In this document: positions 1-5,819 of the stretch, piece after piece | How the letters are laid out: each line of letters starts with the position of its first letter | Numbering within the stretch: position 1 is the stretch's first letter | Source: Bacteroidota bacterium | GTDB taxonomy: Bacteria > Bacteroidota > Bacteroidia > Bacteroidales > JADFUO01 | Direction: 5' to 3' | NCBI GenBank assembly: GCA_030614305.1 | Contig: JAUWKH010000119.1 | Coordinates: forward strand, 1 to 5,819 | DNA length: 5,819 nucleotides | Notes under the pieces: model-generated | The model's database searches: none | Seen by the model: only the letters and a program-made list of their open reading frames with translations | What the model was told of the DNA's origin: nothing | Translations under genes and position numbers: made by a program

Positions 1-1754
1 AGTTCTTTTTTTGATAAAATATTGTATTTTTCATAAAGATTAATAGTTTCTGGAGTAATAAAGATTTTTAATGCAAGCGGAGTTGAACTGACATTTAACA
101 ATCCACGCGCTTCAGCTTCTTTAATCCATTCTTCGCTATAATTATTTCCTTCAAAACGAATATTTTTTGATTCGGTAATATATTTTTTTAATACTCTGAA
201 AATAGCTTCATCTTTTCTAATATTTTTTGCAAGAAAGTTATCTACTTCTATTTTAAACTTTTTCAATTGGTCGGCTACAATTAAATTTAACACTGTCATT
301 GATTTCGAACAAGTATCGGATGATCCGACTGCTCTAAACTCAAATTTATTTCCAGTAAATGCAAACGGAGATGTTCTGTTTCTGTCGGTATTATCTAAAA
401 GTATTTCCGGGATTTTAGCAATATTCAGGTGAAGTTCTTCTTGTGTATCGGGCGGTATTTTACCGTTTTTAATTTTTTTCTCAATGTTATCAAGAATATT
501 GGTTAAATGAGAACCGATAAAGGCAGAGATTATCGCGGGAGGAGCCTCATGTCCACCAAGCCTTTGGTCGTTTCCTGCCGTTGCAATACTTGCGCCCAGG
601 AGATTGGCATGAGTATCAAGAGCTTTTAAAATATTAATCAGGAAAGTAATAAACATAAGATTAGAACTTCCTGTTTTACCGGGTGATAGAAGGTTAATTC
701 CTGTATCAGTCATTAATGACCAATTGTTATGTTTTCCTGATCCATTAATCTTTGCATAAGGTTTTTCGTGCAGTAAAACAGTCAGGTCATGTCGTTTAGC
801 AACAATATTTAAAATATGCATTAATAATTGGTTGTGATCAACGGCAAGGTTAACTTCCTCAAAAACAGGAGCACACTCGAATTGGTTTGGAGCTACCTCA
901 TTATGTCTCGTTTTTACAGGTATTCCAAGTCTGTGGGCTTCAATTTCAAATTCCTTCATAAAATTTAAAACTCTTTTCGGAATAACACCAAAATAATGAT
1001 CGGAAAGCTGCTGGTCTTTTGCCGAAGCGTGTCCAAATACAGTACGTCCGGTTAAAACAAGGTCCGGTCTTGCAAAATATAATGCCGTATCAATAAGAAA
1101 ATATTCCTGCTCCCAACCTAATGTGGCATTTACTTTATTTATATTTTTATTAAAATATTTGCATACATCAACGGCAGCACTATCAATCAAATTTAAAGCT
1201 TTGATCAAAGGAGTTTTATAATCAAGGGCTTCACCGGTATAGGAAACAAAAATTGTTGGGATACAAAGAGTATTATCAAGAATAAAAGCCGGTGAAGTCG
1301 GATCCCAGGCAGTGTAACCTCTTGCCTCGAAAGTATTCCTGATACCGCCGCTCGGAAAACTTGAGGCATCGGGTTCCTGTTGGATCAATTCGTTGCCGCC
1401 AAACTCTTCAATAGCATCATTACCTTCAACCGGATTGATAAATGCATCGTGCTTTTCAGCAGTTGATCCGGTAAGGGGATGAAACCAATGAGAGTAATGG
1501 GTTGCTCCTTTGCTTATTGCCCACGACTTTAACGAAGCTGCAACCTGATCAGCTATTTTACGGTCAATATTTCCGCCTTTTTCAATCGACGCCATTACTT
1601 TTTTGTATGCCTTTTCTGGTAAAAAATCGCGCATAAATTTTTTATTAAAAGTCATTTCACCATAATAATTGGAAGCTTTCCCATTTGGTAAAACAACATT
1701 AACCGGTTTACGGTGCCAAGCGGTTTCCAGGGCCTTAAATCTGATACTTTCCAT
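1..1754 (-). CDS. glnN: Glutamine synthetase type III (GSIII), C-terminus cut by window edge
   Basis: Makes L-glutamine from glutamate, ammonia and ATP in the cytoplasm; GSIII enzymes are large dodecamers typical of Bacteroidota and cyanobacteria. The 584 visible codons (ATG at 1754-1752) begin MESIRFKALETAW and include a GSIII-type N-terminal domain (about residues 1-170). The glutamine synthetase catalytic motifs follow in order: GWEQEYF (213-219, metal-binding glutamates), RHNEVAPNQFE (283-293), the glutamate/ATP loop NGSGKHNNW (337-345), GGHEAPPA (400-407), and DRNRTSPFAFTGNKFEFR (457-474, catalytic arginines and a metal-ligand glutamate). Known GSIII proteins are about 700-730 residues, so some 120-145 C-terminal residues lie outside the window. 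An in-frame TAA four codons upstream of the ATG fixes the start. No Shine-Dalgarno sequence is visible, as is usual in this phylum. No frameshift or missing catalytic residue was seen. It is transcribed divergently from the gene at 1939. Identification is very secure; only the C-terminus is unknown. Confidence 0.97.
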   Translation of the reverse strand, partial: MESIRFKALETAWHRKPVNVVLPNGKASNYYGEMTFNKKFMRDFLPEKAYKKVMASIEKGGNIDRKIADQVAASLKSWAISKGATHYSHWFHPLTGSTAEKHDAFINPVEGNDAIEEFGGNELIQQEPDASSFPSGGIRNTFEARGYTAWDPTSPAFILDNTLCIPTIFVSYTGEALDYKTPLIKALNLIDSAAVDVCKYFNKNINKVNATLGWEQEYFLIDTALYFARPDLVLTGRTVFGHASAKDQQLSDHYFGVIPKRVLNFMKEFEIEAHRLGIPVKTRHNEVAPNQFECAPVFEEVNLAVDHNQLLMHILNIVAKRHDLTVLLHEKPYAKINGSGKHNNWSLMTDTGINLLSPGKTGSSNLMFITFLINILKALDTHANLLGASIATAGNDQRLGGHEAPPAIISAFIGSHLTNILDNIEKKIKNGKIPPDTQEELHLNIAKIPEILLDNTDRNRTSPFAFTGNKFEFRAVGSSDTCSKSMTVLNLIVADQLKKFKIEVDNFLAKNIRKDEAIFRVLKKYITESKNIRFEGNNYSEEWIKEAEARGLLNVSSTPLALKIFITPETINLYEKYNILSKKE

Positions 1755-1938
1755 ATAATTTAATTATTTAATAAGTTACCTTCTGTTTCTGATAAGAAGA
1801 TGCGAAAATAATAAAATTTGTTTAGGGTTGGTGTTTTAAAAATTTTATGTTATGAATTTGTTAGTGTAAAAATATTTTTTTATTAAGAATTATTGTTTTA
1901 CTTTGTCCGTTCTAATTCAATATAAAAATATTTAGAAG
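1755..1938. promoter_or_regulatory. Divergent intergenic region between glnN and the DUF4954-type gene
   Basis: This 184-base, very AT-rich spacer must carry the promoters of both divergent genes. Seen directly are a 9-bp perfect inverted repeat, ATAAAATTT (1811-1819) and AAATTTTAT (1840-1848), with a 20-base spacer, and a direct repeat AATTTGTT at 1815-1822 and 1855-1862. On the minus strand, TATTTTCG (1810-1803) differs at one position from the Bacteroidota -7 consensus TAnnTTTG and could serve glnN. No tRNA, riboswitch or small ORF was recognised. Because the repeats are composed almost only of A and T, they may be chance matches. Promoter function is inferred from the gene arrangement, not demonstrated. 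Confidence 0.5.
1875..1905 (+). promoter_or_regulatory. Candidate Bacteroidota-type promoter for the DUF4954-type gene
   Basis: TTACTTTG at 1898-1905 matches the Bacteroidota -7 consensus TAnnTTTG at all but one position. A T-tract at 1875-1880 sits about 19-20 bases upstream, where the TTTG -33 element is expected, but it lacks the G. A transcript would begin near 1911 and leave a leader of about 28 bases before the ATG at 1939. The match is imperfect and the background is AT-rich, so this is a weak candidate. Confidence 0.27.
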
Positions 1939-3930
1939 ATGACGCGAAAATACCGTTTATTAACAAAAAAGGAAATTGATCAATTAATATCACAGGGTTG
2001 TAGTTGCGATGATTGGACAAATATTCAGGTTGCAGAACAATTTGATACCGGAAAAGTAAAAACAACAAAATTTTCAGGTAATATTAAATTAGGTGTATTT
2101 GATAAAGAATTTACTTTTTTCGGCGGAGTTAAAAAACCGGCAGGAATAAGTAATGCAACCATACATAATTGTATCATAGGTAATAATGTTTATATTGAAC
2201 ATATTAATAATTATCTGGCAAATTATATTATTGAAAATGATGTATTTATTGAAAATGTTGACATGATTGCAGTTGAGGGCGAAAGTTCATTTGGCAATGG
2301 AGTAAGAGTTCAGGCAATCAATGAAGGTGGAGGCAGGGAAATCCCTATATATGATTTTCTTTCAGCACATACGGCATATATTTTGGCTTTATACAGGCAT
2401 AAGCCAAAAGTTATTAATGCCTTCGAAAAAGTGATAGCCGAATATACCAAATCCGTTACATCTTCAATGGGATTAATTGCACAGGGTGCAAAACTAATTA
2501 ATTGCAAAACAATTATAAATGTTAATATCGGGGTAAACAGCACGATTGAAGGTGTTTATAGACTGTCAAATGGTTCTATTAATAGTTGTGTAGAAGCTCC
2601 CGTATATTTTGGTCCCGGGGTAGTTGCTCAAGATTTTATTGTTTGTTCAGGTTCAAAAATTTCTGACTCAACATTAATTTCTTTTTGTTTTATTGGTCAG
2701 GGATGTGAATTGAGCAAACATTATTCAGCCGAAAATTCTTTATTTTTTGCTAATTGTCAGTGTTTTCAAGGTGAAGCCTGTGCTATTTTTGCCGGACCAT
2801 ATACCGTTTCACATCATAAATCCACATTGCTGATTGCAGGTTTGTTTTCATTTTTTAATGCAGGAAGCGGTTCGAATCAAAGTAATCACATGTATAAATT
2901 AGGTCCTATTCATCAGGGAATAGTTGAAAGAGGGTCAAAAACAACAAGTGACTCGTATTTACTATGGCCTGCGAAAGTCGGAGCATTTTCTCTTATAATG
3001 GGCAGACATTATAAAAATCCAGATACATCCGACCTTCCATTTTCATACATAATTGAGAAAGATAATGATAGTGTTTTGATTCCAGGAATGAATTTACAAA
3101 ACGTCGGAACAATAAGAGATGCCCGGAAATGGCCGAAACGTGACAAACGAAAAACCCCTGATAAGCTTGATTATATAATTTTCAACCTGTTAAGTCCTTA
3201 CACTATCCAAAAAATGATAAAAGGCAATAAAAACCTAAACAGATTAAAAATTTCTTCAGGGAAACCTTCAGATTATTATTTCTATCAAAGGTGTAAAATC
3301 TATAATTCAGCTCTTAATAAAGGCATTAGATTATATGAGATAGGTATTAATAAATTTTTAGGAAATTCATTGATTAAACGGCTTGAAAAAATAAATTTTA
3401 AAAATAATAAAGAAATTCAAGAAAGACTAAAACCTGATACTCCTATCGGAAAAGGAAAATGGGTTGATTTAGCAGGATTAATAGCACCTGAAGAAATTGT
3501 TAAAAAATTACTTACGAATATTGAAAATGAAAAAATAACTACTCTGGAACAAGCAGATAGTTTCTTCAAGTCAATACATGATAATTATGATACTTATGAG
3601 TGGACATGGGCAATTGATATTTTACAAAAACGTATCGGGAAAAAAGTAAATGAAATAACCTCATGGGATATTATTGAGCAGGTGGAAAAATGGAAAAAAA
3701 GTGTTGTGGATTTAGATAATATGCTTTATGAAGATGCAAAAAAAGAATTTTCTCTTAACACTAAAACAGGGTTTGGAATTGACGGGGAAGAAACTGATAA
3801 GCAGCTTGATTTTGAGCAGGTCAGGGGAAAATTTGAAAGTAATAGTACTGTTTCTGCAATAAAGGAACATATTATTGAAAAGACCGATCTTGGTAATGAA
3901 CTGATTGAGAGGATGAAGAAAGTTACATAA
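1939..3930 (+). CDS. DUF4954-type protein with left-handed beta-helix (hexapeptide-like) repeats
   Basis: Function unknown. I recognise the 663-residue protein as the DUF4954 family, common in Bacteroidota, from its N-terminus (KYRLLTKKEI), FSGNIKLGVF (45-54), IPIYDFLSAHTAYILALYRH (135-154), and conserved blocks near 284-300 (FAGPYTVSHHKSTLLIAG), 309-326 (GSGSNQSNHMYKLGPIHQ), 356-370 (GRHYKNPDTSDLPFSY ends at 370) and 390-405 (GTIRDARKWPKRDKRK). Residues about 70-125 and 178-260 have the isoleucine/valine-glycine-asparagine periodicity of hexapeptide beta-helices, as in acyl- and nucleotidyl-transferases. Residues about 410-663 are charged and probably helical. There is no signal peptide or membrane segment, so it is probably cytoplasmic. 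H292, H293, H317 and C249, C256, C273, C275, C281 cluster in the central core and are candidate active-site or metal residues (inference). The ATG at 1939 gives the family-typical N-terminus. It stands alone, divergent from glnN and convergent with ruvC, so its neighbours do not reveal its role. Family assignment is from memory of homologues, not a search. Confidence 0.85.
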   Translation: MTRKYRLLTKKEIDQLISQGCSCDDWTNIQVAEQFDTGKVKTTKFSGNIKLGVFDKEFTFFGGVKKPAGISNATIHNCIIGNNVYIEHINNYLANYIIENDVFIENVDMIAVEGESSFGNGVRVQAINEGGGREIPIYDFLSAHTAYILALYRHKPKVINAFEKVIAEYTKSVTSSMGLIAQGAKLINCKTIINVNIGVNSTIEGVYRLSNGSINSCVEAPVYFGPGVVAQDFIVCSGSKISDSTLISFCFIGQGCELSKHYSAENSLFFANCQCFQGEACAIFAGPYTVSHHKSTLLIAGLFSFFNAGSGSNQSNHMYKLGPIHQGIVERGSKTTSDSYLLWPAKVGAFSLIMGRHYKNPDTSDLPFSYIIEKDNDSVLIPGMNLQNVGTIRDARKWPKRDKRKTPDKLDYIIFNLLSPYTIQKMIKGNKNLNRLKISSGKPSDYYFYQRCKIYNSALNKGIRLYEIGINKFLGNSLIKRLEKINFKNNKEIQERLKPDTPIGKGKWVDLAGLIAPEEIVKKLLTNIENEKITTLEQADSFFKSIHDNYDTYEWTWAIDILQKRIGKKVNEITSWDIIEQVEKWKKSVVDLDNMLYEDAKKEFSLNTKTGFGIDGEETDKQLDFEQVRGKFESNSTVSAIKEHIIEKTDLGNELIERMKKVT

Positions 3931-3986
3931 AAGGCTGAGGCTAAGGTAAAAGAAAATATTGGTATTAAAGAATATACTTTGGTAGG

Positions 3987-4031
3987 AAAAAATGTACCTC
4001 CATCTGGTTTTAGTGATTTTTTATGGGGAGG
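3987..4031 (-). terminator. Candidate intrinsic terminator of ruvC
   Basis: Read on the minus strand downstream of the ruvC stop codon, CCTCC (4031-4027) can pair with GGAGG (4001-3997). An alternative register adds CCAT/ATGG pairing with a two-base bulge. The loop is long (about 20-25 bases), and four bases after the stem comes a run of six T residues (3992-3987). Stem followed by T-tract is the expected layout of a Rho-independent terminator, placed about 43 bases after the stop at 4074. The stem is short and the loop large, so the call is tentative. On the plus strand no T-tract follows, so it is not a good terminator for the gene ending at 3930. Confidence 0.35.
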
Positions 4032-4073
4032 GGCCAATATATTAATTTTAGATTGCTTCTCGGTATTGTATTA

Positions 4074-4625
4074 TTATTTAACCCTATCCGGATTTTGATT
4101 TATAAAACTTTTCCATCCCGAATATTTATTTCCTTCGGAATTAATATTTTTTTGAAAATAATGGCAAACAGCTGCAGCTAAGGCATCGGTAGCATCAAGA
4201 TATTCAGGGGAGGTATTTATTGAAATCAGATTAGCAAGCATTGCTGCTACCTGCTCTTTTGAAGCATTTCCTTTTCCGGTAATGGATTGTTTTATCTTTT
4301 TCGGCGAATATTCAAAAATCGGAATATCTTTATAAAGTGCTGCTGCCATAGCTACTCCCTGCGCCCTTCCCAATTTTAACATTGATTGAATGTTTTTACC
4401 AAAAAATGGAGCTTCAATTGCAAGCTCATCAGGCTTGTATTCTTTAATAAGATTTAATGTTCTTTCAAATATTTTTTTTAGTTTTAAAGGATGATTGCTA
4501 TATTTACCAAGTTTTAAAATACCCATGGATATTAATTCAATATTTTTACCTTTACAGCTAATTAATCCGTAACCCATAATATTGGTTCCAGGGTCAATGC
4601 CTAATATGATACGCTCGGTTTTCAA
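4074..4625 (-). CDS. ruvC: Crossover junction endodeoxyribonuclease RuvC (TTG start)
   Basis: RuvC is the dimeric, Mg-dependent nuclease that cuts Holliday junctions symmetrically, working with the RuvAB branch-migration motor in recombination and repair. The 183-residue protein has the RNase H-like fold motifs and all four acidic catalytic residues: D11 in GIDPGT, E71 in AIEAPFF, and D144 and D147 in [10 protein letters not shown], with H155 nearby. F74/F75 in the APFFGKN segment corresponds to the junction-probing aromatic, and [10 protein letters not shown] (81-90) and [15 protein letters not shown] (112-126) are family-typical. Length is near the usual 170-190. The start is not ATG: the first in-frame ATG encodes residue 18, beyond catalytic D11, and an in-frame TAA lies four codons before the TTG at 4625-4623. 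TTG (4625-4623) is therefore the best start and gives the normal [18 protein letters not shown] N-terminus. It converges on the DUF4954-type gene and diverges, 27 bases apart, from the gene at 4653. ruvA and ruvB are not in the window. Confidence 0.97.
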   Translation of the reverse strand: MKTERIILGIDPGTNIMGYGLISCKGKNIELISMGILKLGKYSNHPLKLKKIFERTLNLIKEYKPDELAIEAPFFGKNIQSMLKLGRAQGVAMAAALYKDIPIFEYSPKKIKQSITGKGNASKEQVAAMLANLISINTSPEYLDATDALAAAVCHYFQKNINSEGNKYSGWKSFINQNPDRVK

Positions 4626-4632
4626 AAAAGGA

Positions 4633-4652
4633 AATTATTATTGTAAATAATT
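4633..4652. repeat. 7-bp inverted repeat filling the ruvC / flippase-like gene gap
   Basis: AATTATT (4633-4639) and AATAATT (4646-4652) are perfect inverted arms around a 6-base centre, ending directly against the ATG at 4653. They occupy most of the 27-base gap between the two divergent start codons. The position would suit an operator acting on both genes, or a structure affecting initiation. The arms are pure A/T in an AT-rich region, so chance is a real alternative. Confidence 0.3.
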
Positions 4653-5672
4653 ATGAAAAAAACAAAAATACGTAAAACTTATAACTATCTGATTCGATTT
4701 GCAATAATAATTGCTACATATTTGTTTGTTTATCATGAAATTTTTTATGAAAAAAATCTCGGAAAAGTTTGGGAACTGTTTAAAGAACAGTTTTATACCC
4801 AGGGTTTTATTGTTCAGATAATTTTTGTTTTTTTATTAATGATTTTAAACTGGGGTGTTGAATCGCTGAAGTGGCAATTCCTTATAAAGAAAATTGAAAA
4901 AATTTCATTAGCCAAATCTTTTCAGGCGGTTTTAACTGGAATTTCAGTGAGTTCATTTACACCTAACAGGGTTGGTGATTATTTCGGAAGAGTATTTATA
5001 CTTAAAAAAGCAAATCACTGGGAAGGTGTTCTTATAACAATTATTGGCAGTATAAGTCAGTTTATGACAACTATGATTATCGGATTAATAAGTTTATTGA
5101 TCTTTATTCCTGAGTTTTATGATACTTCAGGATATTTTTACGGGTATTTTTATTACGGATTAATTGTTATTGTTGTAATAGCTATCTTCCTGATTTTTTT
5201 ATTTTATTTTAATATTTCTATTCTTTCAACCTTTTTAAAAATTTTTACAAAGAAAAAGTGGGAGAAGTTCAGGGAGCATATTAAAGTTTTTTCAATATTT
5301 TCAAAACTTGAATTGCTAAAAGTTTTATTAATAAGTATTTTCAGATATTGCATTTTTACTTTTCAGTTTTATTTATTATTGAGATTGTTTTCGGTGCCGA
5401 TCCCGTTATTTTATGCTGTTATTACTGTTTCGGTAATGTTTTTTGTAATAACGGTAATACCTACCATAGCTTTAGCTGAAATTGGCATCAGAGGGAGTAT
5501 TTCAATTTATCTTATTGGATTGTTTTTTGAAAAATACAGTATTCATACCGGGCAAATTGATATTGGTGTTTTTTCAGCATCATCTGCTTTATGGTTGATA
5601 AATATTATAATTCCGGCTATTGCCGGCACATTCTTTGTTTTTAAACTTAAATTTTTCAGAAAAAATTCTTAA
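4653..5672 (+). CDS. Flippase-like / lysylphosphatidylglycerol synthase TM-region family membrane protein (UPF0104)
   Basis: A 339-residue inner-membrane protein resembling the transmembrane domain of MprF/lysylphosphatidylglycerol synthases (PF03706-like). Members that lack the cytosolic aminoacyl-transferase domain, as here, are thought to move or modify lipids or lipid-linked sugars. Hydrophobic segments are visible at about 12-28, 51-68, 125-152 (probably two helices), 163-187, 221-245, 252-275, 280-293 and 306-331, giving seven or eight helices. Family-like motifs are SVSSFTPNRVGDYFGRVFIL (98-117), with its proline, glycine and acidic residue, and the late PTIALAEIGIRGS (270-282). The cytosolic loops are lysine-rich (196-211) and the tail KLKFFRKNS is positive. 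ATG at 4653 is used; no Shine-Dalgarno sequence is at normal spacing. The next gene starts one base after its stop and looks like a glycosyltransferase, so the pair probably forms an operon acting on a lipid-linked glycan or glycolipid. The family call is firm; the substrate is unknown. Confidence 0.88.
   Translation: MKKTKIRKTYNYLIRFAIIIATYLFVYHEIFYEKNLGKVWELFKEQFYTQGFIVQIIFVFLLMILNWGVESLKWQFLIKKIEKISLAKSFQAVLTGISVSSFTPNRVGDYFGRVFILKKANHWEGVLITIIGSISQFMTTMIIGLISLLIFIPEFYDTSGYFYGYFYYGLIVIVVIAIFLIFLFYFNISILSTFLKIFTKKKWEKFREHIKVFSIFSKLELLKVLLISIFRYCIFTFQFYLLLRLFSVPIPLFYAVITVSVMFFVITVIPTIALAEIGIRGSISIYLIGLFFEKYSIHTGQIDIGVFSASSALWLINIIIPAIAGTFFVFKLKFFRKNS
4663..4670 (-). promoter_or_regulatory. 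Candidate -7 element of the ruvC promoter, inside the neighbouring gene
   Basis: Read on the minus strand, TATTTTTG (4670-4663) is a full match to the Bacteroidota -7 consensus TAnnTTTG. It lies 38 bases upstream of the ruvC TTG start, which would give a leader of about 30 bases. It falls within codons 4-6 of the divergent flippase-like gene, as expected when the gap between the start codons is only 27 bases. No clear TTTG -33 element is present at the usual spacing, so the call rests on the -7 match and its position. Confidence 0.35.
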
Positions 5673-5673
5673 T

Positions 5674-5819
5674 ATGGAAACTTGTCCATTAATAATATCC
5701 ATATTTTTAATTTGCTTGTGTTTTACTTATGTCTTTGTTATACTTGCTTTTACTTATGGATGGTTTAGACTTGAAAAATTTGTTTTATCTGATAAAGAAC
5801 CTAAAACAAAAGTAAGTAT
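5674..5819 (+). CDS. Probable membrane-anchored family 2 glycosyltransferase, N-terminal fragment
   Basis: Only 48 codons plus two bases are visible before the right edge. The product begins METCPLIISIFLICLCF and has one strong hydrophobic helix at about residues 5-28. After it come GWFRLEKF (29-36) and the charged stretch DKEPKTKVS (40-48). In Bacteroidota GT2 enzymes, an N-terminal helix followed by a short linker and a KVS-type start of the first Rossmann beta strand (normally continued by VIIPARNE-like sequence) is a familiar layout. The nucleotide-sugar binding and DxD motifs would lie beyond the window, so the family call is from layout only. The ATG is one base after the stop of the flippase-like gene, which implies tight co-transcription and possibly translational coupling. 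Donor and acceptor cannot be inferred. Confidence 0.68.
   Translation, partial: METCPLIISIFLICLCFTYVFVILAFTYGWFRLEKFVLSDKEPKTKVS

Noticed and set aside
2310..2543. 77-codon open frame on the minus strand within the DUF4954-type gene
   Set aside because: It lies wholly antisense to a well-supported coding region, and its product shows no recognisable family motifs.
3966..3979. Near-palindrome AAAGAATATACTTT as a terminator for the DUF4954-type gene
   Set aside because: Only four base pairs around an AT loop and no following T-tract on the plus strand; not a credible terminator.
3726..4037. 103-codon open frame on the minus strand across the 3' end of the DUF4954-type gene and the gap
   Set aside because: Most of it is antisense to a conserved C-terminus, it needs a TTG start, and the serine/phenylalanine-rich product resembles a reverse-strand shadow, not a domain.
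4629..4634. AGGAAA as a Shine-Dalgarno sequence for the gene at 4653
   Set aside because: It lies about 18 bases from the ATG, too far for normal spacing, and this phylum generally does not depend on Shine-Dalgarno pairing.
4636..4643. TATTATTG as a -7 element for the flippase-like gene
   Set aside because: It has one mismatch, no TTTG at -33 spacing, and would start transcription at or next to the ATG; too weak to list as a feature.
1..5819. Mobile elements, CRISPR arrays, tRNA or rRNA genes
   Set aside because: No transposase or integrase coding, regularly spaced repeats, tRNA cloverleaf or rRNA-like sequence was recognised on either strand.

Overview
The window is AT-rich (roughly one third G+C by eye) and reads as a chromosomal segment from a member of the Bacteroidota, probably an uncultured Bacteroidales-like lineage. 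The support is a type III glutamine synthetase, a DUF4954-type left-handed beta-helix protein, a RuvC of the form usual in this phylum, Shine-Dalgarno-poor start regions, and sequences resembling the Bacteroidota -7 promoter element TAnnTTTG. Nothing suggests a plasmid, phage, transposon or CRISPR array, and the gene content looks like ordinary core genome.

Layout. Positions 1-1754 (minus) hold the first 584 codons of glnN, a type III glutamine synthetase whose C-terminus lies beyond the left edge. A 184-base divergent intergenic region (1755-1938) separates it from a 663-residue protein of unknown function with hexapeptide-like repeats (1939-3930, plus). That gene converges on ruvC (4074-4625, minus), with 143 bases between them holding a candidate terminator for ruvC. 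ruvC must start at a non-ATG codon, apparently TTG. Only 27 bases beyond its start, the plus-strand gene at 4653-5672 begins; it encodes a multipass membrane protein of the lysylphosphatidylglycerol-synthase TM / flippase-like family (UPF0104). One base after its stop codon a new ORF starts (5674 to the right edge) that looks like the N-terminus of a membrane-anchored family 2 glycosyltransferase.

How the genes relate. glnN (nitrogen assimilation) and ruvC (Holliday-junction resolution) are housekeeping genes whose neighbours need not be functionally linked to them. The flippase-like gene and the glycosyltransferase are almost certainly co-transcribed and probably act together on a lipid-linked sugar or envelope lipid; the substrate cannot be read from the sequence. 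The most open question is the DUF4954-type protein: it carries strongly patterned motifs but has no function I can name. I found no convincing new multi-gene system. The best leads are that protein, the TTG-started ruvC with its overlapping divergent promoter region, and an unusually long stop-free frame after the DUF4954-type stop codon.
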